NCBI RefSeq assembly: GCF_026914185.1
Contig: NC_070561.1
Span: 1,736,001-1,800,000 of the forward strand
DNA from: Puccinia triticina
Lineage: Eukaryota; Basidiomycota; Pucciniomycetes; Pucciniales; Pucciniaceae
Reading direction: 5' to 3'
Length of the DNA stretch: 64,000 nucleotides
Made by a program: the position numbers and the translations under genes. The notes beneath the pieces were generated by a model. That model ran no database searches. It saw nothing but the letters and a program-made list of their open reading frames with translations, and was not told the origin of the DNA. Of the stretch, positions 1 to 10,370 are shown piece after piece (within the stretch, counting starts at the first letter, position 1; each line of letters starts with the position of its first letter).

Positions 1-190
1 GCTACAAGTCTGTCTACTCAGATGTTTTTCAACCTAAAAACTACATTTTTAAAAACATTTTGAAAAGAAAATATGTGTTTTTTTGCCAGAAATTCTTGAG
101 TATGTAGGGCCAATGGTGTGACTTTAGAGGTAAGCCTCTCCTTCAGAGACGCTTTGCGCCTCCTTGGAGAGGCTTTGTTAAGCTCACACC
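1..190 (+). repeat. Right half of a TIR element, cut by the window edge
   Basis: This stretch matches 39697-39885 closely: both begin with the same 21-bp block and end in the motif AGGTAAGCCTCTCCTT followed by a GAGAGGCTTTGTTAAG end. It is therefore the right half of the element seen whole at 38962-39881, in the same orientation, with its left half outside the window. No coding capacity is seen. The strand is relative to the copy at 39 kb. Confidence 0.7.
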
Positions 191-283
191 CACACCCGCT
201 GGCGGGTACCCGCAATGGATTTGCCAGAGCCAGGTCCGGGGATCAAAGTTTGTTTGTATTGAACAAGTGAAAAGAAAGGTCCG

Positions 284-339
284 AGTGAAGTGGGTGTTGA
301 ACCTACAACCTTGTGTACTGTGAGAGTCAAACTCACATA

Positions 340-380
<41 letters not shown>
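284..380 (-). ncRNA. tRNA-like pseudogene or SINE head
   Basis: On the minus strand there is a good internal A box (TAGCTCAATGG) and B box (GGTTCAACACC) at roughly tRNA spacing. The acceptor arms do not pair and the anticodon loop lacks the universal U33, so this is not a functional tRNA. The position inside repeats suggests a tRNA-derived SINE. A similar relic lies at 48868-48938. Confidence 0.4.
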
Positions 381-381
<1 letters not shown>

Positions 382-594
382 ATGTTGCTATGTTGCAGTT
401 GAATACAGTAGGTGTGTGCTTATGATGATGTGTGGTGTTGCCTCCAATTGTGATTGGATGTGTAAGCAACAATGTGTTAAGCAGTGCTAGATTGACACTT
501 CAACAGTTTGGACACCCACAGGTACCCGCTACCTGCACCCAGGTATGTACCTGGTTACCTGCTTTGACCTACTTTAGCAGGTGCAGGTGCAGGT

Positions 595-1660
595 GCAAGC
601 TTGTGTCTCCAAAGGAGAGGCTTACCACTAATGTCACATCATTGGCCCTAAAGACTCAAGTTTTCTTGTAAAAACCAGTATATTTCTTTTTTAAAATAAT
701 TTAAAAAGTGTGGTTTGTGGTTCCATTCCAGCCTGAGTTTCTCCGCTGGTACTCGTCGCAAGACGCCTTACAGCACGCCTGGCTTCTCGCGACGAGTGTG
801 GGAAGAGAGGTTGGCAGGGTGGTGGTTCCCTGCTCAGTCTCGACCAGAGGAAAAAATCTTGTGGATCTAGATGTCTTTACAGATGGAGTAGGGTATTCAG
901 GTGAAAGCCAACGCCCTACGGAAACTCGTACGTATGGGTGGGAGGGAGGTGACTAAAAATTCTTAGTTTTTTCCGGAGATGGGGAAAGCTCGAAAAGCTC
1001 AAGGATCAGGGGGGAAGAGTTGGATAGCGAGAGGCTATTCCAAGTCTCCGGGTGTTGGTGCTATATACCGCGCTAGAAGGTTCCGCGCATGACTCCGTGA
1101 CCCGGTCCTGATATCTTGTGCGCTTTCCCCTACTCTAGGCTTGCATGGACAGGGGGGAACTCGCTGGTTCCCGCTCGATCCCCTGCAATTGAAAAAAACT
1201 GAGTAGACAGACTTGTAGCCTGCTATCTCAGCTTTAATCTCTTGTTTTTTTAGCTTACTGTCCCTCATAGTTAATAGCCCAATCCACCTACTGTGGACTG
1301 GTTCCAAAGGGGTCTTCCAGGAATTTTATGAGCTCAAAATTTGAAATTCCCTGAGCTTGTGCGGGCTCAAAGGGGGGATTGGTTACAGAAATCCACCATG
1401 TAAAAACATTTACAGGATGTTTCTTGCCAGGGGGTATGGAATTTGAGGAGTTTGAAATGGGTGAAAATAAGCTAAGAACCTGGTGATTTTAATGGTGCAA
1501 AAGGCACAGTGAGAATCAGAATTCTAGAGGGAGGGAAAATAGGGCAGGGTGACATCTCCCCTGCCATTTAACTTGTTCCTGTAGGGAAAGACATGCGACT
1601 TTAAAGGCAAGTCCCTCCTTTGGAGGTTGCTACGCTTCCCCAAAGAGTGTACACTTATGT
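595..1660 (-). mobile_element. Inverted copy of the 39-kb TIR element, with an insert
   Basis: The segment 600-680 is the reverse complement of the right TIR of the element at 38962-39881. The segment 1197-1660 is the reverse complement of its left half (block CTGAGTAGACAGACTTGTAG at 1199, then the GGCAGGGGAGAT region near 1540). Between them, 700-1196 has no match to that element and is probably an insertion. At about 1584-1612 this copy lacks the MITE that interrupts the 39-kb copy, so it shows the empty site. No transposase is seen. Confidence 0.6.
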
Positions 1661-2029
1661 TAAGTTTGGTGCAGGTGTGGTGTGGTGTGTGGGGCCTGTG
1701 CCTATGCCAAAAGCATTAGTGCAGCAGTGTTGGTATTTTCCACTTACATACAAACTAAAGTCATTACAAGAGGAGGATGTGTATAGTGTACAGAACGGTA
1801 TTTCAGGTAGCAAGGGTAGTATTACATGGGGGGTGACGTAAGAGTAATTATGTAGGAGGGAGGAAGGAAGATGTGAGGAGAGGCTTTGACCCCCAACATC
1901 TGGGATGGAAGGAGTTAGCAACAGATCAGGCAGCTGTGTGCAGGGTGCGTGGAAGAGGAGGTAAGGTGGCTTGGTTGCATAGCAACACATGTCATCATGC
2001 ATGCAAATTCTGTGTAGCTGAGTGTTGCT

Positions 2030-2300
2030 GGTAGCATAAATCCCTCATTGTTTGTATGTTTGGTGCAGCATATGCAGGTAGATAAGATGTACAAGGAATG
2101 TCTGCTGCAGCATAAATCCTTCATTGTTTGTACAGTTAGCACAGCATATGAAGGTAGATAAGATGTACAGGGAGCGTCTCCTGTGGCAGTGCTGAAGCAT
2201 AAATCCCTCATTGTTTGTACATGCAGCGCAGTACATGCATGAAAGTGCTGTGCAGTTGAGATTCCCTGCAGCAATAATCCCTCACAAGGAGCTCCCCTGG
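2030..2300. repeat. Minisatellite, roughly 75-bp unit, 3-4 imperfect copies
   Basis: The phrase GCATAAATCCCTCATTGTTTG recurs near 2034, 2110 and 2198, with a weaker copy near 2272. It is followed by a GCAGCATATGCAGGTAGATAAGATGTAC-type block in two of the copies. The reading frames across it are by-products of the repeat. Confidence 0.7.
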
Positions 2301-3000
2301 AGCAAAAATCACTCATTCTTCAATATATGAGGAGGCGTTTTCCCCCCCTTCCTGAGATCTTTTTCCCCATCAGCCTTTGGAGGTTTGGTCACATATGGTA
2401 GTTTAGTTAGTATTGCGGTCATTAGTGGTAGCAGCGGTTAGTCTAAGTAGTGTAGAAGCAGAGTAGTGGTATTAGTGCATCAGGTAGAACAAACCAGAAC
2501 TCAACAACAAATTTGAGTTTAACAGCTTATTAGTAACAGTAGATTATTTACATTAACAATTGTGTGCAACAACAGCCTTGTAGTAGAGTTATACCCACTC
2601 AATTATATTGCCCACGCATGCAGAAGTTAAAAATAATTGTGAGATCATAATAGCATATTTTTGGTATGTGTTTACATTGGGTAGACAGAATTTTCCACTA
2701 CCAGCATTTTTTGGGATGCAAAGAGGTATCATAAAACTTGAAGATGATTTCTCAACGCAAAGAGAAAAAAAAGTAGTGGCAATTTTTGTCTAACCACTGT
2801 GCTGTGGCTAACCTGAATAAGTACTTCCCTTACCCAAAGATTGGTAAAACGCTTTTTGCATTGCACTGACCAGAGCTTCAGATCACTTCTGGGAGGCCCT
2901 CACGTAACAGCTTACGTCCTAGCCATCTCGCATTTCTTTTTCTCTTATCACACTATGTACACCACGGGTGCACTAAAAGTTTTCAGATGTGGTCCGAAAA
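2301..3000. other. AT-rich intergenic DNA, nothing recognised
   Basis: No frame has domain-like content, and no inverted repeat or RNA gene was seen. It joins the AATATTT-rich tract that starts near 3010. Confidence 0.4.
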
Positions 3001-3004
3001 TAAT

Positions 3005-3290
3005 CTACTGGTTTTTGGAAATATTTTGGTAAACTTTGTGGGATTGTTTGGAAAAATATTTCACAAGCCTCTTTGAAAATATTTCTTCACAAATTTATTG
3101 GAAATAGAATATTTCCTCCAACTTTTACTGGAAACAAGATATTTCCTCAAACTTATCTAAAACGTTGGAGAAAATATTTTGTTTCTGGTAAAAGTTGGAG
3201 GAAATATTTCCTCTTACCTCATAAGTCCTCAGAAATATTTTCCTTGACTCTCAAAAGTCAAAAGAAATATTTTGAGAAATTTGTACTGTT
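3005..3290. repeat. AATATTT-rich repeat, left of PPR fragment
   Basis: The core GAAATATTT/AAATATTTC recurs about ten times, spaced 15-35 bp apart, in both orientations. A similar tract lies at 4560-4860 and another at 5970-6180. Together they bracket the PPR fragment and the tandem duplication, which suggests that these tracts belong to one AT-rich transposable element family. Confidence 0.55.
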
Positions 3291-3629
3291 CATGGTGGTG
3301 TGGCAAGATCCCACAGAACCTGACAGTTGACACACTGCAGGTGGTTTGTGCAGGGTGCTGGTGCAGCCCTTACAAAGTTGCGACCGACCGGAGAAGACAT
3401 CACTCAACTTCTGTCAGGCAGGCTGCTTCATCGCACATCCCTCCAAGTCCTCTGCTTTATCCTCCCCATCTCAAGTTGCTCCCCTGCGAAACACTCCCCA
3501 CAACTCATCCATCACTCGGGTCTGTTACTTTTCTTCTTTCTTCTGTGAATGCAGTCGCTGTTTGCTGATGTACCAACTGGGGTTCCATGATGGGCTTTGC
3601 CCGACTAGCCGAGAAGCATATTTGAGTGT

Positions 3630-4462
3630 TACACGGTAAGGCTGACGGCAAAAAATTGCGCGCTGCCGATAAGATCTTAGCTCAGTCGGCGGGGCGCTGG
3701 CATGTTGGAACCAAGTTTGTTAGCTTTTCGTCTGTGGCGCTGTTCAGCAGTCGATCTCCTGGGTGGCTCCAAGGTATTATTGTTGCCGGTACCGCCAGCT
3801 GGAAGTCCATCATTCTTGGTCAGACTGATAACTTTGCCAATCAATTGCTCGCTCGCATCTTGCGATTGATTATTCTCAGTGGCCAATCGGAAGATCTCCC
3901 TCCAGACTTCCATCACACCCACCGGATCTTGTGCTCGACGGTAGCCATCCATCAACATGGTGAAGATATCCAAATCGATCGGTTTACCGTCACTAGAGAC
4001 AATACCGGACTCGGCGCCAAGAGAAGACACCAACTCGCGAAACATCTCAAGTGCTTTGGCCGGTCGGGCAGACTTGGCATAGGATTGAATGATTGGGCCC
4101 AGTAGTCAATGTAAGAGTTTCTTCCGCATCAGCGGCCGCTCTCCCCAGGTGGCTCTTTCGGTAGGCGGCTTCTGGCTGACTTCGCCATCCACCTCATTAC
4201 CCAAAAGCTTGCGTTTGAACCGGTCCGCCATTTCGTAGGCCACACGCACCCCATCCTCCTGCCTCTCTTCCTCATCCTCTTCGCCTTCAGCTCGGCCTTG
4301 AATTTGGGTGCTCGAGGATGCATATGCGGCGTATGTGGTTGTCAGCATCGAGTAGATCACCAGGTTTGGCCGGATACCTGACGACTGCATTTCGCGCAAG
4401 TATCCATGTGCCAAGTCATGCTTTCCAAGCCTTAGTGATGCTGAAATCATGATACCGTACAT
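3630..4462 (-). pseudogene. PPR-repeat protein gene fragment, broken
   Basis: Two adjacent minus-strand open stretches (4462-4106 and 4105-3650) are in the same frame, separated by a TGA at 4108-4106. The translated text has the helix-turn-helix periodicity of pentatricopeptide repeats, for example ASLRLGKHDLAHGYLREMQ with SGIRPNLVIYSML after it, and PIIQSYAKSARPAKALEMF with DLDIFTMLMDGYRRAQDP later. PPR proteins bind organellar RNA. Here there is no start context, no organelle signal and no full C-terminus, and AATATTT-rich repeats flank both sides, so I read it as a captured or truncated gene copy. The central TGA could descend from TGG or CGA. The alternative is an exon of a longer gene whose other exons lie in degenerate sequence. 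Confidence 0.65.
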
Positions 4463-4499
4463 GTCCCGATCTCCCCTTTTATTCTAGTATATATCTTTT

Positions 4500-4910
4500 C
4501 TGTTGTTCTTTCTATTTTCTTGCTTGCAATGAAAATAATCCGGGCTTCCCGTTGGGATGATGCCGGATTGATATGTGTAATATTTTTGAAAATATTATGA
4601 AATCCAGGGCAGTTTTGAAAATATTTCACTCGATAAAATTGAGGCAGCAAAATATTGTGAGCAATAAATTTGGTTCTCATGAATATTTTGTCCAACAAAA
4701 TGTGGATATCGGAATATTTTGCATTATAAAAATGGTTTAATAGAATATTTTGTGAGATAAAACTTGGTTAACAAAATATTTTCCTGGATATGTGGTGGGA
4801 TTCGAGATATTTTCCCAAAAATTTTGGTTTTCTCATCAAGAATATCTTCAAAAAAATTGTAAAAACCACTCTGAGGGCCCAATTATAAACGGTTATTGAA
4901 GTTTTATTGT
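4500..4910. repeat. Left arm of an AT-rich inverted repeat
   Basis: The segment 4862-4909 is inverted at 5927-5972 with about 85 percent identity; the shared core is GGGCCCAATTATAAAC. Outside both arms lie AATATTT-rich sequences, again in inverted relation (4500-4860 and 5973-6180). This suggests one TIR element of about 1.1-1.7 kb that encloses 4910-5926. Confidence 0.6.
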
Positions 4911-5149
4911 AAATTATTCCAAACTTGATTCAAAAAAAAAACCCTTAACTTTTTGTGGCAAATACAGGCCCAAAAATGTTTCAATAAAGCCTCAATAATT
5001 ATGTACAATTATAAACCTGCGGCCACATAGCAGGAATTCCAAATTCCTGGCTGACACCGCCTGTTCCGCCCCCCCCGCCCAACCAGTGCCATAACCACAA
5101 CCGCACGGCCTCACCTGACCAAATTGCTGCAAATGATCCCTCCTCCCCT

Positions 5150-5400
5150 TGACGCCACTCCTATTCATATGTATGCCATGTGGCAATGGCAGAGACTCCA
5201 GCAAATCCCAGAAGAAATCTACGTACACGCTGGCCGGACCGCCTTCAAGAGGCCCAATCGCTGGGAGCCTTGGAATGACAACCGGATACCTGCCATGTGG
5301 CAATGGCAGCGACTCCAGAAAATCCCAGAACAAATCTATGTACGCGCAGGCCGGACCGCCTTCACGCGCCCGCCTTCTTGGGTCCGGCGCCAAGCGCAGC
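5150..5400. repeat. Tandem duplication, roughly 120-bp unit, 2 copies
   Basis: The block beginning TGCCATGTGGCAATGGCAG occurs at about 5173 and 5293, each followed by a CCGGACCGCCTTCA segment about 70 bp on. All long frames here (both strands) are artefacts of the repeat or captured gene pieces inside the inverted-repeat element. I do not recognise a domain. Confidence 0.65.
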
Positions 5401-5925
5401 TGGCACAGTTGCTGGAGGTGCTGCTGGTGTTGCTAGGGCAGGAAGTGGGGCCTGCGGGTTAGGGAGACTCGCGGCCAAGTCGGTTGCAAGGCTGGGTATG
5501 AGTTGATTGAGACCCCCAAGGTTTGTCGGCGGGTAATAACCCTGGGGAAGATGGTTGGTGGCCAAAGGGTAGGCCGTTTGAAGCGTTCATTGCCGTTGTG
5601 TTATTTTCGGGATCCCTGAGATTGGATCGGGTAGGTATGGCGGGATGGATCCTGGTTGGAAATGCATCCGGCGGCGGGGCTGTTGCCAAATCTCAACTGC
5701 CTGCGGCTGTGTATTGCTGACCAACGGTACAACTAAAGTTCTACCGTTGGATTAGTGCGGTACAGTCTTGCATACATGTACTGTATGCCTGTAAGTCGTT
5801 TCGATAACAAAAATTTGAATTTTTTTGATCCCAAATGACCTCCTCGAGGTCATTTGGGCTATTTTGGAATCTGTACATAAAAAAAAATAAGACAAAAAAA
5901 AATTCGAATGAATTTGGATTTTTTT

Positions 5926-6182
5926 TCAATAAAATTCCAATAAGTGTTTATAATTGGGCCCTGAGTGGTTTCTGAGATATTTTCAATATATTTGGGGGGA
6001 AATATCCCGGAAAATATTTCCTAAATTTATGCAAAATATTCCAGAAACCACTCAGAGTGGTTTCTGAGATATTCTCAAAATATCACAAACGCGGATGCTG
6101 TGACTCGTTCCTGGCGACGTCCGTTCTGAATGAACTGGAAAATATTTCCAAGCCGGATTCCATCCGGCTTCGGAATATCTTT
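5926..6182. repeat. Right arm of the AT-rich inverted repeat
   Basis: This pairs with 4500-4910 as described there. It includes a short perfect hairpin around AAGCCGGATTCCATCCGGCTT (6150-6170). A separate small palindrome with 12-bp arms lies at 5827-5855. Confidence 0.55.
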
Positions 6183-6194
6183 TTGCACCCGTGG

Positions 6195-7075
6195 TGTAGA
6201 CACATGCACACACCAGGAAAATAAAATATTCAGTTGATGACAAGTGACATCACACCAGCTCCAGCCAGCTACCCACCATCTATCCAATATCTATCCACTA
6301 TCTACCCCAATTTCCCAGCCATCTCCTCAACTTCCAAAATTTACCAAGGAGGTCCTGTTCAGTTTTTGATGAGCCCAACTGATCCTCAGTTCTGTCCTTT
6401 GGTACCCAGCTCATACTCAGCTTTTTTGCCCAGCTCATACTCAGCTTTTTCAGGCAGCTCACTCTCAGAATTGGAATAAAGCCTTTTGACTCAGGTGATG
6501 CTCAGCGTTGTACTAGTCCTGGCGCAGCTGACGCTCAGCTTTGTAGCAGTCCTTGCTCAGCCTTTTCCTATTCCTGTCCCAGCTGATGCTCATCTTTGAC
6601 CAAGTACTGGGCCAGCTGGCCAGCTGATTCTCAGCTTTCTGAGTATCAGCTGAGCCAGGCCAGAAAAAAAGATGGTAATCAGCTTGGACAGAACCAGAGC
6701 TGAAAATCAGCTAGGCTAGGGCCAAAGCTGAGCATCAGCTGAGCCACAGCCAAGGCTGAGCATCAGCTGTGCCAGGTCCAAAGATGATCATCAGGTGGCC
6801 GGTGCTAAAGCTGAGCATCAGCTGGGCCAGGGAAACAACTGAGCATCAGCTGAGCCAGGGTAAAAGCTGAACATCAGCTGGGCCAGGGCCAAAGCTGAGC
6901 ATCATCTGGTTTTGTCACATTGAGTGCTTTGATCCTGACACCTGTAATGTGAGCCTGAGATGTGCTGGTGGAGAGGAGCAGCATTGGAGCAGTGTTGGAG
7001 CTGAAAACAAAGCTGTGTCATGTCACTTGCCATCAAGTGACTACTTTTTTTTCCTGGTGACACACGTGTAATACT
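6195..7075. mobile_element. Foldback element built from a minisatellite in opposite orientations
   Basis: The outer ends are inverted: 6200-6253 pairs with 7016-7073 (shared TTGATGRCAAGTGACAT and CACCAGGAAAA). The left half (6360-6650) repeats a CAGCTGATGCTCAGCTTTG-like unit about eight times. The right half (6660-6905) repeats its reverse complement, GCTGAGCATCAGCTGGGCC, about eight times. The whole forms one long imperfect hairpin centred near 6650. There is no coding potential. This is the structure of a foldback transposon; the transposase source is unknown. Confidence 0.7.
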
Positions 7076-7331
7076 ATCACTGCTGGAAATTTCATAACAA
7101 TGTATTCACATACGATAAAGCCATAAAAGAAGGATATTCTTCTTTAATCTGTTGAGTAACGAAAGAAGCAAAAAGAAAAGTATAGGAACGATCCAAAACA
7201 AAAAACCCGTCTCCATGTGTGGGCCAAAAAAAAAGGGAAAGGGTGAGGGTGAGCAGAGAGGGGGGACAAGGTGAATACGAAGAGAAAGATCCAATCCGAC
7301 ATATTTATTGTATGTATACCAAACCAGTCAT

Positions 7332-7332
<1 letters not shown>

Positions 7333-7371
<39 letters not shown>
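7333..7371 (+). repeat. G homopolymer, 39 bases
   Basis: An uninterrupted run of G on the plus strand lies 199 bp beyond the stop codon of the PKA gene, so it would be a poly(C) tract in that gene's 3' UTR or just past it. The length is likely to be unstable and error-prone in sequencing. Confidence 0.9.
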
Positions 7372-7373
<2 letters not shown>

Positions 7374-7569
7374 CTTTAGTACATAACAAGCGAAGATGAA
7401 TTGAAGGGAAAAAAGTTGCCTTTGTGAGTTATGGGGGAAAATCTATTTTTTCAAGATTAGGTGAAGGAAGTGTGTAAAGAGGGGGAGAGAGTGGAATGTG
7501 TTGCTAAAAATGAACGATCACGAAAAAAGAGAGAATAAAAACAAAAAAGGAGGGTTTTGTTTTTTGTTT

Positions 7570-9329
7570 TCAAAAGCCAGGGAAGAGATGACCATAGGGG
7601 TCTTCTCCGACCTTGCCGTACTCCTCCAAGGAGGCCTCATCATAATGGTCGAAGTTGGAAGCGTCCCATTCGGAGCTGACCCGGGGGACATACGGGGCCG
7701 GGATCTGCTTGCGGTAGAGCCGTTCCCAGTCGACTTCAGCAAACCAGGCATGGTGGAAGATGTCCCGGGAGCCGTTGGCCAGGTTCCCGAAGCGCTTCGA
7801 GAGATCGGAGGTCAAGAGCGACTTCAGGAGGTCTTTGGCAGACGGATTGAAGTATGACGGGTATCGGACTTTTCCGGCAATGATCTTCTCGTACAGCCTC
7901 ATCGGACTCTCCTCTGTGTGATCAACAACTGATCAGTCCCTGATCGACTCGTTAGAGTTGAAGATCGAAATGACGTACCTTCGCAGTAGAAGGGCGGGTA
8001 GCCGGCAAGCATTTCGAAGATCAAGACCCCTAGGGCATACCAATCCACACTCTTGTTGTATCCCTTCGATTGCACGATTTCAGGGGCGAGGTAATCGGGC
8101 GTCCCGCAGAGCGTCCAGGTGATATCGGGCACCAGTTTAGCGAAGCCGAAATCAGTGATCTTGATGTGTCCGTCCGAGCCTAGTAAGATGTTCTCCGGCT
8201 TCAAGTCCCGATAGACTATATCCAGACAGTGCAAGTAGTCCAGTGCCAGCGCTACCTCGGCTCCAAAGAACTTGGCGACCGGGTCCGGAAATCTCTGCAG
8301 GTCGATCAAAATCAGCGTTAGCTACGTCTGCCTGCATCCCGCGATAAGTTCATGATATGTACCTGACTCTTACGCAAGAGATTGAACAATTCGCCACCAG
8401 ATACAAAGTCCTGTAAAATACAATCCGAGCATAAGTTTCGAAGGCTAAAATAAGGGGAGGCGTGGTGGAGGGATGTAGCAAGCGTACCATAACCATGTAG
8501 AGGTTGTAGGAATCCGCAAAGGTCCCCCAGAGATTGACGAGAAAAGGATGCCGGACGGCGGCCAACATCTGCCGCTCGGAGTTTGTATGTTCGACTTGTT
8601 TGAGACCGACGACGCGCTTTTTATTCAAGACCTGTGGGAGGAGAAGTGTTGGTACGATGACCCAGTGAGGAAGGAGTGGCTTGAAAGCAAGCTTACCTTG
8701 ATCGCGTAGCCTCTGCCGTTATGGCGAGATTTCGAAAGGTGGACTCGGCCGAAGGATCCGGTTCCAAGCGTCCGTATGAGATCGAAGTCGGCGAGAGCAT
8801 AGCGCGAGCTGGTCTTGCGAGCATTTTTGGTCGGGTCGGAGGCTTGAGATTCGGTGCTGGGGTTGGATTCTAGGGCGGACGAAACAGGTATTGGGGAGGA
8901 TGTGGGGAAATGTGGGTTGGTTTGATGTTGTTGTTGTTGCAGGAGGAGTTCGTGTTGTTGTTGTTTGATTTGTTGTTGTTGTTGTTGGAGTTGTTGTTGT
9001 TGTTGTTTGAGCAGTTCGTGTTGTTGGTGTTGGTGTTGTTGGTATTGTTGGAGTTGTTGTTGTTGGAGGAGTTGGGAATGTTGGTGTTGTTGGTGGTGGT
9101 GGTGCAGGAGTTGTTGGTTCGGATGGAGTTGATGGGCGGCGGCGGGGGGGGTGGTTGCGGTTGACGGGTGAGCCAGGTGGGTGGCCGGCGGGAGCGGGAG
9201 CGGAGGTTGGACGATGGGGGAGACAAGAGTGGGCAGGTCAGCAGCAGCAGGAGGCGCATACTTGGGGGGTGGAGGATGGTTGAAGGACAGGTCGGCTTGG
9301 TTGACGGTCAAGGGGTCGAAGGCCGACAT
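7570..9329 (-). CDS. cAMP-dependent protein kinase (PKA) catalytic subunit
   Basis: AGC-family Ser/Thr kinase that carries the cAMP signal to cytosolic and nuclear targets. It is freed from the regulatory subunit by cAMP. My model has five exons (9329-8697, 8631-8488, 8410-8363, 8294-7979, 7913-7570), all GT-AG and in phase, giving 494 residues. Residues 1 to about 180 are low complexity with long Q and H runs. The kinase domain follows: glycine loop [11 protein letters not shown]-binding lysine in YAIKV at the exon 1 end (K211), YRDLKPEN catalytic loop, DFGFAK, activation loop with [12 protein letters not shown], and a C-terminal tail ending FPGF, matching the PKA hydrophobic motif. The C-lobe order and tail fit PKA-C better than Sch9 or PKC. 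Fungal genomes usually carry one to three such genes. The start is the first ATG of the open frame. Regulation by the neighbours cannot be read from sequence. Confidence 0.93.
8925..9110 (-). repeat. CAA/CAG-rich tract coding polyglutamine in PKA exon 1
   Basis: Runs of CAA and CAG codons with interspersed His and Leu codons code for much of residues 74-135 of the kinase. Such tracts vary in length between strains. Confidence 0.85.
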
Positions 9330-10370
9330 CTTTGCTGGGGGTGGTTGAGGGGAGGAGGGAGCGGGGACGAGGATCGCGGGAGGAGGGGAAGTGGGAAGCA
9401 GCGCCGGGGAAGGAAAGCGGCCTGTTCGCTGGGAGCAGTACTCGATTTATATCTGGGCTGGGTGGGCGCTGTACTGTGTTATATGGTGTGTGATATGGCT
9501 TGAGAGAGTGGGAGATTGTTATAAATGATATTCTTGGGAGGTAGGTGGTGGTTTTATTCGTAGCTAGGACGAGACGGAGTGGGTTTGGGCTCCCGGTTTC
9601 AGAGCTGTTCAAATCCCAGCCAGCTACTCCGACACTCGTTACCAATGGTTATCTGCGAACTTCCCCCGGTCGTAATGAACGACGACGATTGAACGAGGGC
9701 AGAAAAGGAGACGAGGACGAATACAGGCAAGGCTAAGATACGATAGGCTGGATTTCCAAACCACCGGCGTAGTGTGGATGAATGTGCTACCAGCGCGCTG
9801 GTATGGGTGGCTGGACGGCTAGCGAGCGATCAGGCAGTTTCCAGGGCGTAATAATATAAGCTTCGAGAGATTAAGAAAAAAAGTAGCAACAGCGCCGAAT
9901 CCAAGGTCTTGCCCGAACACGCCCAAAAGGCTGTTCACCAGAACTTCCGATGGAGACGATCGATAGCAAGCAGGGTGTAGCGACAGGAGTCTTGGGTAAA
10001 AATGTTGGATACGAGCTGAGGGATGGATGGAAGAAAACCATGGAGCACTTCCGAGGGAAGAGGGTGTGGTTCGGATTTGGCCAACAAAAGAAACCCCGCT
10101 GGACTGTCAAGCCCTGCAACAACAATTCTCATCTGGAGGGCTCTGCATCCTTTAGCTCATCTAAAACTCATATATTAAGTAAATACATACATCAACAACT
10201 CCGTCCTCCTGAGACCATTCTAGCACACGCCGTTGAGCTTCCAAGGATTTCATCTCTCAAGGAGTGGTGTTCATAAACAGGAACCAAGAAACCGGAGACA
10301 ATAAACATTGCTCCGCGACGTCATATAGATGTGCCGATCGAAGATGAAACCTGGGTGCGCGCAGCGGAAC
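9330..10370. other. PKA promoter side and intergenic region
   Basis: This includes the upstream region of the minus-strand PKA gene (about 9330-9800) and the probable 3' end of the next minus-strand gene (from about 10370). No RNA gene, TE or convincing extra frame was recognised; frames such as 9950-10276 (+) have no domain-like content. Confidence 0.4.

Noticed and set aside
8870..9259. Asn/Thr-rich frame and Leu-rich frame over the PKA N-terminus
   Set aside because: They are frame shadows of the CAA/CAG repeat; only the PKA frame joins in phase to the kinase exons.
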